Shown here: positions 46,290 through 54,983 of the stretch, one piece after another
Numbering within the stretch: the first letter of the stretch is position 1
How the letters are laid out: each line of letters starts with the position of its first letter
NCBI RefSeq assembly: GCF_014212015.1
Contig: NZ_JACJVN010000033.1
Location: 124,001 to 188,000 of the forward strand
Direction: 5' to 3'
DNA length: 64,000 nucleotides
DNA from: Cohnella lubricantis
GTDB lineage: Bacteria; Bacillota; Bacilli; Paenibacillales; Paenibacillaceae
Made by a program: the position numbers and the translations under genes
The notes under the pieces: generated by a model
What the model was told of the DNA's origin: nothing
What the model saw: the letters and a program-made list of their open reading frames with translations, nothing else
Databases searched by the model: none

Positions 46290-47157
46290 ATGGCGGGGCA
46301 CGAGGATCAAGCTTCATCCGTTATTCGTCCTGCTCATGCTGCTGTCCATCGCGGCCGGACAGATCGCGCAGATCGCGACGCTGTTCGGCATCGTGCTGTT
46401 GCATGAATTGGGACACCTGGCGATGGCGCTGCGCTTCGGCTGGACGGTGCGGGAGATCAAGCTTCTCCCGTTCGGAGGCGTCCTCGAGGTGGAGGATGCG
46501 GGGGGCGTGCCCGCACGCGAAGAGGCGCTGGTTGCCATTGCGGGACCGCTGCAGAACGTCATTCTGGCCGCATTCGCCTGGCTGGCGACTGCGTTCGGAT
46601 GGGTGGATTCGCGCTGGGCGGACGGATTCGTTCAAGCTAATGCGATCATCGCGCTTTTCAACCTGTTGCCGGTTATGCCGCTCGACGGAGGCAAGCTGAT
46701 GCAGACGTGGATGAGCCTCCGCATTCCTTATCATCGCACGCTGCTCTGGAGCATGCGGATCAGCCTGCTGTTCAGCTTCGCAGCTGTCGCCGCTTCGCTC
46801 TATCCGCTGCTTCGGGGCGGGCATGTGCACTTGAACCTGCTCATGACCGGCTTGTTCCTGGCGGCGTCCAACTGGACGTATCGCCGCAACGTACCATTCG
46901 TATTCCTCCGATTCCTCGTCCATCGGTCGAGAAGAGCTGACCATCGCGTCGATGGGGGGACGCTGGCGCAGCCGATCGTCATCTCGGAGAACCGGACGCC
47001 TGCGTCCGTCGTGAAGCTGCTCATGAGGGAACGCTACCATCTGGTCTATGTGATGAGGCAAGGGAAGATTAGAAGAGTGGTGCCTGAAGGCCAGATGATT
47101 GACGGGTTCCTCGCTTCCTTGACCGGAGGGAATGCGGACTTGCGATTTTTCATGTAA
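46282..47157 (+). CDS. spoIVFB: SpoIVFB intramembrane metalloprotease (pro-sigma-K processing)
   Basis: A 291-residue site-2 protease-like M50 enzyme. Zinc ligands are HELGH at 41-45 and Asp135 in NLLPVMPLDGG, close to B. subtilis 43-47 and D137. A C-terminal CBS-like segment (TPASVVKLLMRERYHLVYVM) follows. It cuts the pro-peptide from pro-sigma-K in the mother cell after a forespore signal. TTG 46282 overlaps spoIVFA by eight bases. BofC, another member of the checkpoint, is encoded at 59181. Confidence 0.95.
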   Translation: MIKWRGTRIKLHPLFVLLMLLSIAAGQIAQIATLFGIVLLHELGHLAMALRFGWTVREIKLLPFGGVLEVEDAGGVPAREEALVAIAGPLQNVILAAFAWLATAFGWVDSRWADGFVQANAIIALFNLLPVMPLDGGKLMQTWMSLRIPYHRTLLWSMRISLLFSFAAVAASLYPLLRGGHVHLNLLMTGLFLAASNWTYRRNVPFVFLRFLVHRSRRADHRVDGGTLAQPIVISENRTPASVVKLLMRERYHLVYVMRQGKIRRVVPEGQMIDGFLASLTGGNADLRFFM

Positions 47158-47191
47158 GATGGAGATAAAGAGGTAGTAGTCGGAGGTAGCC

Positions 47192-48430
47192 ATGAAGCAG
47201 CTGTTCATCCATTGCTCGCCCAAAGATACACAATCGGCACTCCTGGAGAACGGACGATTGACGGAATTCAGCGTGGAACGCTCGGAAGGCTCAACGCTCG
47301 TCGGCAATATTTACAAAGGGCGGGTCGTGAACGTGCTGCCCGGCATGCAGGCCGCTTTCGTCGACATCGGCCTGTCCAAGAACGCTTTTCTATACGTGGA
47401 CGATGTGCTTCACCCGCATCTGGACAAACAGCCGAAGGACAAGCCGCAGATCGCCGAGCTGCTGAAGCCCGGGGACGAGCTGGTCGTGCAGATGATGAAG
47501 GAGCCGCTCGGCGGCAAGGGAGCGCGGGTGACGACCCATTACTCCTTGCCGGGCCGGTGGCTGGTCTATATGCCTAATGCGGATTATATCGGCATCTCGA
47601 AGAAGATTGAGCTGGAGCAGGAACGGACCCGCCTTCGGCTCCTGGCCGAGGAGCTGAGACGACCGGGAGAGGGCGTTATTCTGCGTACGAACGCTGAAGG
47701 CGAAGGACCGGAATCGCTGGCGGAGGATCTGTCCTCGCTTCGGGCGACATGGACCGGTGTCCAAGCGAGAGGGAGGCACGCGGCTGCGCCTGCGGAGCTT
47801 CATCGCGATATCGGCCTCGTGCAGCGGATGATCCGCGACGTATTCACGCCGGATACGGAAGAGCTTGTCGTGGACGACGAGAATGCTTGCCGGGAAGCGG
47901 CAGCCTATTTGCGCCAGACCGCGCCGGCGCTTGAGAGCCGGCTTCGGCTGTACAAGGAGCAGACGCCGTTGTATGACAAATACGGGATCAGCGAGCAGCT
48001 CGACAAGGCATTCCAGCCGCGCATCTGGCTGGCCAGCGGTGGCTACCTCGTATGGGACCGGACGGAAGCGCTGACGGTGATCGACGTGAACACCGGCAAA
48101 TATACGGGGACGGTCGGCCTCGAGGAGACGGTGTTCCGGACGAACATGGAAGCTGCCGAGGAGATTGCCCGCCTGCTCCGGCTGAGGGACGTGGGCGGCA
48201 TTGTCATCGTCGACTTCATTGATATGGAGAGCGAGGAGCACCGGCATCGGGTCGTTCAGCAGCTGGAAGCCACGATGAAGATGGACCGAACGAAGAGTCA
48301 GGTGCTTGGCTGGACGCGGCTCGGACTGCTGGAGATAACCCGCAAGAAGGCGCGCGCGAACGTCGAGAGTTACTTCTATGAGAATTGCGCGTCCTGCAAG
48401 GGACGAGGCAAAATTTATACCCGAATATGA
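47192..48430 (+). CDS. rng: Rne/Rng-family ribonuclease (RNase G type)
   Basis: A 412-residue endoribonuclease. The N-terminal S1 domain (about 33-110) begins VGNIYKGRVVNVLPGMQAAFVDIG. The DNase I-like domain has catalytic Asp motifs VIDVNTGKYTG and GGIVIVDFIDM. CASCKGRG near the C-terminus is the zinc-link. It lacks the long RNase E scaffold, so it is RNase G length. CGGAGG precedes ATG 47192. B. subtilis has no such enzyme and uses RNase Y and J, so its presence among spore and ribosomal genes is notable, though I believe it is common in Paenibacillaceae. Confidence 0.95.
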   Translation: MKQLFIHCSPKDTQSALLENGRLTEFSVERSEGSTLVGNIYKGRVVNVLPGMQAAFVDIGLSKNAFLYVDDVLHPHLDKQPKDKPQIAELLKPGDELVVQMMKEPLGGKGARVTTHYSLPGRWLVYMPNADYIGISKKIELEQERTRLRLLAEELRRPGEGVILRTNAEGEGPESLAEDLSSLRATWTGVQARGRHAAAPAELHRDIGLVQRMIRDVFTPDTEELVVDDENACREAAAYLRQTAPALESRLRLYKEQTPLYDKYGISEQLDKAFQPRIWLASGGYLVWDRTEALTVIDVNTGKYTGTVGLEETVFRTNMEAAEEIARLLRLRDVGGIVIVDFIDMESEEHRHRVVQQLEATMKMDRTKSQVLGWTRLGLLEITRKKARANVESYFYENCASCKGRGKIYTRI

Positions 48431-48444
48431 TCGGAATTATGAGG

Positions 48445-48473
48445 TTGTGCTCGCCGCTTCTCTGTGATAGAAT
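48445..48473 (+). promoter_or_regulatory. Sigma-A promoter of rplU-prp-rpmA
   Basis: TTGTGC (48445-48450), 17-bp spacer, TAGAAT (48468-48473). Transcription should start near 48480. Confidence 0.72.
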
Positions 48474-48479
48474 ACTATG

Positions 48480-48606
48480 GTGCGTGCAAAGTGTTCATTC
48501 AGCGCTGCATGCTACAACCGCACTTTCACGGGTATGGAAGACCTTTGCTGCCTAAGCTTCAAGCGCAGGCGCTCGGCACCCGACGAGGCGAGTCTTAGAC
48601 ATAAGG
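48480..48606 (+). promoter_or_regulatory. L21-type leader of the rplU operon
   Basis: A leader of about 130 bases separates the promoter and rplU. It can form a stem of AAGTG (48489-48493) with CACTT, and other short helices. Bacillales rplU transcripts carry the L21 leader, an autogenous site, so this is its expected place. I could not confirm the consensus by eye. Confidence 0.4.
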
Positions 48607-48618
48607 AGGTGCACACAC

Positions 48619-48930
48619 ATGTACGCAATTATCGAGACTGGCGGCAAGCAGTACAAAGTTCAAGCGGGCGACGTTCTGTTCATCGAGAAGCTCTCCGCTA
48701 ACGTTGGCGACAGCGTCACGTTCGACAAGGTCCTGGCGGTATCTTCCGACAAGGGCTTCGTAACGGGAGCTCCGCTCGTAGCCGGCGCATCCGTAACGGC
48801 AAAGGTCGAGAAGCACGTTAAAGGCGAGAAGGTCATCGTCTTCAAGTATAAGCCGAAGAAGAACGAGCGCAAGAAGCAAGGCCACCGTCAACCGTACACG
48901 AAGGTGACGATCGAGAGCATCAAGGCATAA
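48619..48930 (+). CDS. rplU: 50S ribosomal protein L21
   Basis: A 103-residue ribosomal protein of usual length. It starts [25 protein letters not shown] and ends with the basic motif [24 protein letters not shown], typical of L21. AAGGAGG precedes ATG 48619. It starts the operon rplU-prp-rpmA, conserved in Firmicutes. Confidence 0.99.
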   Translation: MYAIIETGGKQYKVQAGDVLFIEKLSANVGDSVTFDKVLAVSSDKGFVTGAPLVAGASVTAKVEKHVKGEKVIVFKYKPKKNERKKQGHRQPYTKVTIESIKA

Positions 48931-48943
48931 GAGGTCTGCCGAG

Positions 48944-49276
48944 ATGGTTACGATAACGATCATTCGTGGACTAGACGGGAGGATCCGGCGATTCGCCGTT
49001 TCCGGACATGCGAGGTACGCCGATCCCGGCAAGGACATCGTCTGCGCCGGCGTCTCGGCCGTCACGATAGGCGCCGTGAACGCCATTGAGAAGCTGACGG
49101 GACTTGTTCCCGAAGCCAAGATGGAATCCGGCTGGCTGTCGGCTATCGCGCCGGAGACCGAAGATCCGGCAAGAGACGGTCAAGTGCAGCTTCTGCTGGA
49201 AGGCATGATCGCCGCTCTTGAATCCATCGTGGATGAATACGGCAAGTTCGTGAGAATAAAGGAACGCATCAACTAA
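48944..49276 (+). CDS. prp: Ribosomal-processing cysteine protease Prp
   Basis: A 110-residue cysteine protease, formerly YsxB. The catalytic pair is His22 and Cys34 in SGHARYADPGKDIVCAGVSA, at the positions known for S. aureus Prp. It removes the N-terminal extension of L27 so that L27 can be built into the 50S subunit. It lies between rplU and rpmA, whose product carries the matching site. ATG 48944 follows AAGAGG. Confidence 0.96.
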   Translation: MVTITIIRGLDGRIRRFAVSGHARYADPGKDIVCAGVSAVTIGAVNAIEKLTGLVPEAKMESGWLSAIAPETEDPARDGQVQLLLEGMIAALESIVDEYGKFVRIKERIN

Positions 49277-49294
49277 AGAAGGAGGTTGGCATCC

Positions 49295-49606
49295 ATGTTG
49301 AAATTAAATCTTCAGTTGTTCGCTTCGAAGAAGGGCGTAGGCTCCACGAAGAACGGACGCGACAGCCATTCGAAGCGCCTCGGCGCGAAGCGCGCTGACG
49401 GCCAAGCCGTACGCGGCGGCACGATCCTCGTTCGTCAACGCGGCACGAAGATCCATCCGGGCACGAACGTCGGCATCGGCAAAGACGATACGCTGTTCGC
49501 GCTGACGGAAGGCGTCGTGAAGTTCGAGCGTTGGGGACGCGATCGCAAGAAAGTGAGCGTGTATCCGGCTGCGCAAGCGCCTGTAGCGGCGACTGTCGAA
49601 GGCTAA
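49295..49606 (+). CDS. rpmA: 50S ribosomal protein L27 (with cleavable N-terminal extension)
   Basis: A 103-residue protein. The extension MLKLNLQLF precedes [21 protein letters not shown], so the Prp cut after Phe9 gives the mature N-terminus ASKKG. This matches the S. aureus pattern. AAGGAGG precedes ATG 49295; an upstream ATG at 49286 would place a longer leader in front. L27 reaches the peptidyl transferase centre, and a strong terminator follows. Confidence 0.98.
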   Translation: MLKLNLQLFASKKGVGSTKNGRDSHSKRLGAKRADGQAVRGGTILVRQRGTKIHPGTNVGIGKDDTLFALTEGVVKFERWGRDRKKVSVYPAAQAPVAATVEG

Positions 49607-49624
49607 TACGACGACACACCCCAG

Positions 49625-49659
49625 AACCCCGGCCATCACGTGAGGCCGGGGTTTTTTGC
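49625..49659 (+). terminator. Intrinsic terminator after rpmA
   Basis: AACCCCGGCC (49625-49634) and GGCCGGGGTT (49644-49653) form a perfect 10-bp stem followed by a run of T. Confidence 0.95.
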
Positions 49660-49855
49660 TTGACTAATTGATAGGCTAATCATGTGTGTGGAGGAACTTA
49701 TTTCCTGGTTATCGGACGATTGGGTTAACAGGTCGTTCGATATCCATGCTATACTTAACCAATAAGAGATTAAGCGTCCGGGATGCGTTTGAGAGCATAC
49801 TGCATGCAGATTCAACTGCCAATCGGTCCCAGAAGGAAACGGAGAAGTCATCATT

Positions 49856-50620
49856 ATGTCGAGAAAATCGATGGTATGGGCTGTCTCGGCGGCGGTATCG
49901 CTCTTGATTCCGGCGGCGGGGATATTCGTCTGGCGCGAGCAGTGGTGGCCGCTGGCATTGTTCGTCTTGTGGACGGCAATAGGAGCAGCGTCCGTCATGT
50001 TGGCGGAACGCCGGTACGAGCGGCAGTATCACAACCGAATGATCGACCAGATGCATGTATCCGCTCTGGAGACACTCAGCCAGCATCGGCACGACTGGAT
50101 GAATGAGATGCAGATATTGTATGGATACCTAAGGCTCGGCAAACCCGATAAAGCGATCGCCGTTGTGGAAAGAATAAGAGCGAAGATGGAGCAGGACAGC
50201 CGGATCTCCCGACTGGGCGTGCCGCGGCTGGCTGCTTACTTGCTCTCATTCTCCGCGGCTAAAGACGCCATGCGTCTGGAGATCGAAGTGGAGGAAGGGT
50301 TCGGCGTTCGAAGCGATGGACCTTACGCAGAACGGTTGACGGCGGCCGTCATCGGATTGGTGAATGCAGTGCGCATTCGCGCGGCTTCCCCTGCGGAGGA
50401 GGAGAACGTGCTTCGGCTGAACTTCCGTTCCGATGAGCGGAAGGTGTTGCTGTCCATGACATACGAAGGCAAGCTGACGGCGATGGGCGGGCTCAGAGCC
50501 GATATCGAGCGGCTGCTAAGCGGCTTCGGGCAACTGTCCGAGACGGAGCAGACAGCAGAATTGGCGGCGGAGCACCGCCGGCTCGTCGTCGCCTTTCCAC
50601 GTGAAGAGAGAGCCGTGTAA
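49856..50620 (+). CDS. spo0B: Spo0B-type sporulation phosphotransferase (membrane-bound form)
   Basis: A 254-residue protein. The phospho-acceptor motif [19 protein letters not shown] matches Spo0B; His79 corresponds to the active His30 of B. subtilis Spo0B. Unlike the soluble B. subtilis protein, two N-terminal membrane helices (about 5-25 and 30-50) are present. The degenerate ATPase-like C-terminal domain follows. It would move phosphate from Spo0F to Spo0A. Position before obg matches B. subtilis. The binding site (ACGGAG) before ATG 49856 is moderate. Confidence 0.9.
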   Translation: MSRKSMVWAVSAAVSLLIPAAGIFVWREQWWPLALFVLWTAIGAASVMLAERRYERQYHNRMIDQMHVSALETLSQHRHDWMNEMQILYGYLRLGKPDKAIAVVERIRAKMEQDSRISRLGVPRLAAYLLSFSAAKDAMRLEIEVEEGFGVRSDGPYAERLTAAVIGLVNAVRIRAASPAEEENVLRLNFRSDERKVLLSMTYEGKLTAMGGLRADIERLLSGFGQLSETEQTAELAAEHRRLVVAFPREERAV

Positions 50621-50643
50621 CGGCTGAACGGAGTGAACTCATC

Positions 50644-51978
50644 ATGTTTGTAGACAAAGCGAAAATTTACGTGAAGGGCGGCGACGGCGGCGATGGCCTG
50701 GTTGCGTTCCGGCGGGAGCTGTATGTCCCCGAAGGCGGTCCCGCCGGCGGCGACGGCGGCAAAGGCGGAGACGTGATCTTCCGCGTCGACGAAGGGCTTC
50801 GGACGCTGATGGACTTCCGCTACCAGAAGCACTTCAAGGCGCCGCGCGGCGAGAAGGGGCGCAACAAGACGCAGCATGGGGCCAATGCGGAGGACATGAT
50901 CGTTCGCGTGCCGCCGGGCACCATCGTCTATGACGACGATACCGGCGAGATGCTGGCCGATTTGACCCGCCACGGCCAAGAGGTGGTCATCGCGAAGGGC
51001 GGGCGCGGCGGCCGCGGCAATACGCGGTTCAAGAGCCCGGCGAACACGGCTCCGGCCATCGCCGAGAACGGCGAAGAAGGCCAGGAACGCTGGGTGACGC
51101 TGGAGCTGAAGGTGATGGCGGACGTCGGCCTCGTTGGCTTCCCAAGCGTCGGCAAGTCGACGCTGCTGTCCGTCGTGTCGGCGGCGCAGCCGAAGATAGG
51201 CGCGTACCACTTCACGACGATCACGCCGAACCTGGGCGTCGTGAAGGTGGACGAAGAGCGCAGCTTCGTCATGGCAGACTTGCCGGGCCTTATCGAAGGC
51301 GCGCATACCGGCGTCGGCCTCGGGCATGAATTCCTTCGCCACGTGGAGCGCACGCGGGTTATCGTCCATGTCGTGGACATGTCCGGCATGGAAGGACGCG
51401 ACCCGTTCGACGATTGGGAGAAGATCAACGACGAGCTGCGGCTCTACAACGTCAAGCTGGCGGAGCGGCCGCAGATCGTCGCGGCGAACAAGATGGATAT
51501 GCCGGAATCGGAGGAGAATCTGGCCAGCTTCCGCGAGAAGATCGCAGCATTGCGTCCGGATATCGAGATTATGGCGATCTCCTCGCTGACCCGGCAAGGC
51601 ATCTCGGAGCTTCTCTTCCGCGTGGCGGATGTGCTCGATTCGCTGCCGGATCCTTCGGAGGTTCCGGAAGAGGAAGCGCAAGAAGAAGAGCATGTCGTCT
51701 ATCGGATGGAGGAACGTCCGTCCGATAACGACTTCCGGATTACTCGCGACAATGAGGTGTACGTCGTCGAGGGCGAGTCCATTGAGAAGCTGCTAAGACG
51801 CACGCAGTTCGCTTCGCACGAAGCGGTGCTGCGGTTCGGCCGCATCCTGCGCAATATCGGCGTCGATGCCGAGCTGCGCAAGCGCGGCGCCAGAGACGGC
51901 GATACGATCCGCATCGGGGACTTCGAATTCGAATTCTTCGAAGGCGGGGCGGACGATTACTTGTTCGACGACCGCTGA
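50644..51978 (+). CDS. obg: GTPase Obg
   Basis: A 444-residue essential GTPase of ribosome assembly and stress control. The N-terminal glycine-rich OBG fold (1-158) begins [25 protein letters not shown]. The G domain has GFPSVGKST at 165-173, [10 protein letters not shown], and NKMD. The C-terminal OCT domain (about 350-430) follows. It starts 24 bases after spo0B; in B. subtilis Obg is required for sporulation as well. The terminator at 52028 closes the unit. Confidence 0.98.
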   Translation: MFVDKAKIYVKGGDGGDGLVAFRRELYVPEGGPAGGDGGKGGDVIFRVDEGLRTLMDFRYQKHFKAPRGEKGRNKTQHGANAEDMIVRVPPGTIVYDDDTGEMLADLTRHGQEVVIAKGGRGGRGNTRFKSPANTAPAIAENGEEGQERWVTLELKVMADVGLVGFPSVGKSTLLSVVSAAQPKIGAYHFTTITPNLGVVKVDEERSFVMADLPGLIEGAHTGVGLGHEFLRHVERTRVIVHVVDMSGMEGRDPFDDWEKINDELRLYNVKLAERPQIVAANKMDMPESEENLASFREKIAALRPDIEIMAISSLTRQGISELLFRVADVLDSLPDPSEVPEEEAQEEEHVVYRMEERPSDNDFRITRDNEVYVVEGESIEKLLRRTQFASHEAVLRFGRILRNIGVDAELRKRGARDGDTIRIGDFEFEFFEGGADDYLFDDR

Positions 51979-52027
51979 GTACCGCTGAGCGCCGCTGAAC
52001 ATGTCGTTGAGCCGCATGACGAAGAGA

Positions 52028-52059
52028 GAACCAACCGTTCGAGCGCGGTTGGTTCTTTT
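52028..52059 (+). terminator. Intrinsic terminator after obg
   Basis: GAACCAACCG (52028-52037) and CGGTTGGTTC (52046-52055) form a perfect 10-bp stem followed by TTTT. Confidence 0.92.
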
Positions 52060-52120
52060 GTTTGCGGTAATTTATATGCGGGAATAAGCCGAAAGACGTC
52101 ATTTTCACGCGTCAAACCTA

Positions 52121-52149
52121 TTGCCGCCGGCTTATCAATCCGATATAAT
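52121..52149 (+). promoter_or_regulatory. Sigma-A promoter of pheB-hom-thrB-pheA
   Basis: TTGCCG (52121-52126), 17-bp spacer, TATAAT (52144-52149), 44 bases before pheB. Confidence 0.78.
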
Positions 52150-52192
52150 GTCCACTATATACAAACATTCGTCTATCTTGGGAGGACGGAAG

Positions 52193-52630
52193 ATGGTTGA
52201 ACGCTACTACGTCGTCCGAGAGGATCTGCTGCCGGAAGGCATTCTCAAGACCGAGCTGGCCAAAGAGCTGCTCCGGAGGGGAGAAGCTTCTACGGTTCAC
52301 GAGGCGGCAGAGCGGGTCGGGCTTAGCCGCAGCGCTTTTTACAAGTACAAGGATGGCGTCTATCCATTGGAGCAGATGACGCGAGAGCGGATCGCGACGT
52401 TGTCCATGGATCTGGAGCATCGCTCCGGCGTGTTGTCGCAAGTGCTCGGAACGCTGGCGCAGAGCGGCGGCAACGTGCTCACCATGTCTCAGTCGATCCC
52501 GCTGCAAGGAATGGCTAACGTCGTCGTTACTTTGGATATTGCCGGATTAACCGGATCGCTGACCGAGCTGGTCGACCAATTGAAAGCGATGGACGGCGTC
52601 AAGAGAACGACTGTCGTCGGGCGGAGCTAA
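52193..52630 (+). CDS. pheB: ACT-domain protein PheB (UPF0735)
   Basis: A 145-residue protein. The N-terminal half (RYYVVREDLLPEGILKTELAKELL, VGLSRSAFYKYKDGVYPL) has a helix-turn-helix-like look; the C-terminal ACT domain (about 70-142) has RSGVLSQVLGTLAQSGGNVLTMSQSIP. It is the PheB/UPF0735 family, found next to aromatic and threonine genes; role is not established, perhaps amino-acid sensing. ATG 52193 follows GGGAGGA; an upstream frame has no binding site. Confidence 0.92.
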   Translation: MVERYYVVREDLLPEGILKTELAKELLRRGEASTVHEAAERVGLSRSAFYKYKDGVYPLEQMTRERIATLSMDLEHRSGVLSQVLGTLAQSGGNVLTMSQSIPLQGMANVVVTLDIAGLTGSLTELVDQLKAMDGVKRTTVVGRS

Positions 52631-52649
52631 TGGGGGAGGAATTGTACAG

Positions 52650-53936
52650 ATGAAGCCGGTGAAAGTAGGATTGTTCGGTCTCGGAACCGTCGGAACAGGC
52701 GTCGTCCGGATCGTCGAAGGGCACCAAGAGGATCTGCAGAGCCAGGTCGGCTCCCCGATCGCGATCTCCAAGATTCTCGTGAAGGATCGCAGCAAGGCGC
52801 GCAGCATCCACATCGATTCATCCAAGCTGACGGAGGATCCATGGGAGATCGTGCGCGATCCGGAGATCGACGTCATCGTCGAAGTGATGGGCGGCATTGG
52901 GAATACGAAGGAGTATATTCTGGAGGCGCTGGAGCGGGGCAAGCATATCGTCACCGCCAACAAGGATCTGATGGCGCTGCACGGACAGGAGATACTGGCC
53001 AAGGCAAGCGAGAAGGGCTGCGATGTCTTCTACGAAGCGAGCGTCGCCGGCGGCATCCCGATCATCCGGACGCTCATTGAAGGCTTCTCCTCCGATCGGA
53101 TTACCAAGATCATGGGGATCGTCAACGGCACGACAAACTATATCCTGACGAAAATGAGCCAGGAAGGCGCCGCCTACGAGGACGTCTTGAAGGAAGCGCA
53201 GGCGCTTGGCTACGCCGAAGCGGATCCGACGTCGGACGTCGAGGGGCTTGACGCCGCGCGCAAGATGACGATTCTGGCGACGCTCGGCTTCCGCGCCAAG
53301 GTTGCGCTGGAGGACGTCGACGTCAAGGGTATCAGCTCCGTCAGCCAACAGGACATCCGCTACGCGCAGCAGCTCGGGTATGAAGTGAAGCTGCTTGGCA
53401 TCGCGGAACGGCAAGACGACTGTATCAGCATCAGCGTGCAGCCGACGATGGTGAAGAAGAGCCACCCGATCGCTGCGGTATCCGGCGTATTCAACGCTGT
53501 GTATGTTTACGGCGAAGCGGTGGGAGAGACGATGTTCTACGGCCCGGGCGCAGGCGAGATGCCGACGGCGACGTCCGTCGTCTCGGACCTCGTCGCGGTC
53601 GTCAAGAATTCGAAGCTCGGCGTGAACGGCCGCCAGGCGTCGCTCTCTTACAAGGAGAAGAGGCTGAAGACCGACGAGCAGATCGCGTCGCGATTCTTCC
53701 TGCTGCTGCACGTGGAGGACCGCTCCGGCGTGCTCGCGCAGATCGCGCAAGTCTTCTCCCGTCATGAGATGAGCATCGAATCGGTCATGCAGCCGGCGAT
53801 GCCGGATCAGAACGTCGTGGAGCTGCTTATTACGACCCATATGGCGAGCAAAGCCACTCTGAACCGGGCGCTAGCGGAATTCGAAGGACTGCCGGCAATC
53901 CGCCGTATCAAGAGCGTCTACCGGTTAGAAAGCTGA
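52650..53936 (+). CDS. hom: Homoserine dehydrogenase
   Basis: A 428-residue enzyme that reduces aspartate semialdehyde to homoserine. GLFGLGTVGTGVV is the NAD(P) loop at residues 7-19; ITKIMGIVNGTTNYILTKM and GYAEADPTSDVEGLDAARKM are catalytic-domain blocks. A C-terminal ACT domain (about 350-428) should sense threonine. GGGGGAGGA precedes ATG 52650. thrB follows directly; thrC, present between hom and thrB in B. subtilis, is absent here. Confidence 0.97.
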   Translation: MKPVKVGLFGLGTVGTGVVRIVEGHQEDLQSQVGSPIAISKILVKDRSKARSIHIDSSKLTEDPWEIVRDPEIDVIVEVMGGIGNTKEYILEALERGKHIVTANKDLMALHGQEILAKASEKGCDVFYEASVAGGIPIIRTLIEGFSSDRITKIMGIVNGTTNYILTKMSQEGAAYEDVLKEAQALGYAEADPTSDVEGLDAARKMTILATLGFRAKVALEDVDVKGISSVSQQDIRYAQQLGYEVKLLGIAERQDDCISISVQPTMVKKSHPIAAVSGVFNAVYVYGEAVGETMFYGPGAGEMPTATSVVSDLVAVVKNSKLGVNGRQASLSYKEKRLKTDEQIASRFFLLLHVEDRSGVLAQIAQVFSRHEMSIESVMQPAMPDQNVVELLITTHMASKATLNRALAEFEGLPAIRRIKSVYRLES

Positions 53937-53948
53937 GGAGCAGAGCAC

Positions 53949-54983
53949 ATGAAGACGGAGACAGACATGTTGCTTAAGAAGCCGGCCGTTCTGCGGGACC
54001 GGGTGGTTGCGCGGACACCGGCGAGCACTGCCAACCTGGGGCCGGGCTTCGATTCGCTCGGCATGGCGCTGCCGCTGTTCGGATGGGTCGATCTCAAGCC
54101 GTCCACGCCGGAAGAGGGGACGACAGTCACCTTGCTGGGCGATTCCTTGGACGGCCTGCCGACGGATAAGTCCAATCTCGTGTACGAGGTGGCGCAGATG
54201 GTGTTCGCGCGCGCAGGCGTCGAGTTGCCGGAGCTGCATATCGCGATTCGAAGCGACATTCCGCTGACGCGGGGGCTTGGCAGCAGTGCGTCCGCTATCG
54301 TCGGCGCACTGGTTGCCGCTAACGCGCTTATCGGCGAGCCGTTAACGCGAGACGAGCTGTTCCAGCTGGCAAGCGAGCTGGAGAATCATCCCGACAACGT
54401 CGGCGCCTCGATCTTCGGCGGCATCGTCGCCGCCGCCTGGGACGGCGAGCGGGCGGAGGCGGTGCGGCTTGATCCGCCGGCGGGCTTGACGGCGCTCGTC
54501 GTCGTTCCGGCGTTCGAGCTGGCGACGAAGAAGGCGCGCGGCGTGCTGCCGGCAAGCGTCTCGATGGCGGACGCGGTGTTCAACGTCAGCCACAGCTCGC
54601 TGCTCACCGCCGCTCTGGCGGCGGGTCAATTCGGCGTGCTGCGCCGGGCGATGCGCGATCGGCTGCACCAGCCTTACCGGGCGCCGCTGATCCCCGGCAT
54701 GGAGACGATTCTGCGCGAAGCGGGCGACCACGGCGCGCTTGGCGCCGTGCTGTCCGGCGCGGGGCCGACGCTGCTGCTTCTGGCGGAGGAGAGCTGCGAC
54801 CGGGAGCGGGTGGAACGCTTCGTCGCCAGCGTAATGGCGGCCGAAGGCATCGACGTAACGACGCGCTGGATGAAGCCGTGGTCTGTCGGAGCGGAAGCAG
54901 TCGCAATAGCCGCTGGCCAGCCGGACTTTGCCCTCGAGCCCGACTTGGTGCTTGCGGCGCAGGCAGGGGAGGTGGGCGCGTGA
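53949..54983 (+). CDS. thrB: Homoserine kinase
   Basis: A 344-residue GHMP kinase that phosphorylates homoserine. Motifs: TPASTANLGPGFDSLGMAL, the ATP loop PLTRGLGSSASAIVGAL, and GAVLSGAGPTLLLLA. It is longer than B. subtilis ThrB (309 aa) because of extra residues at both ends. Its TGA overlaps the pheA GTG (GTGA), so translation is coupled. ATG 53949 follows a GAGGAG site at 53934-53939. Confidence 0.95.
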   Translation: MKTETDMLLKKPAVLRDRVVARTPASTANLGPGFDSLGMALPLFGWVDLKPSTPEEGTTVTLLGDSLDGLPTDKSNLVYEVAQMVFARAGVELPELHIAIRSDIPLTRGLGSSASAIVGALVAANALIGEPLTRDELFQLASELENHPDNVGASIFGGIVAAAWDGERAEAVRLDPPAGLTALVVVPAFELATKKARGVLPASVSMADAVFNVSHSSLLTAALAAGQFGVLRRAMRDRLHQPYRAPLIPGMETILREAGDHGALGAVLSGAGPTLLLLAEESCDRERVERFVASVMAAEGIDVTTRWMKPWSVGAEAVAIAAGQPDFALEPDLVLAAQAGEVGA

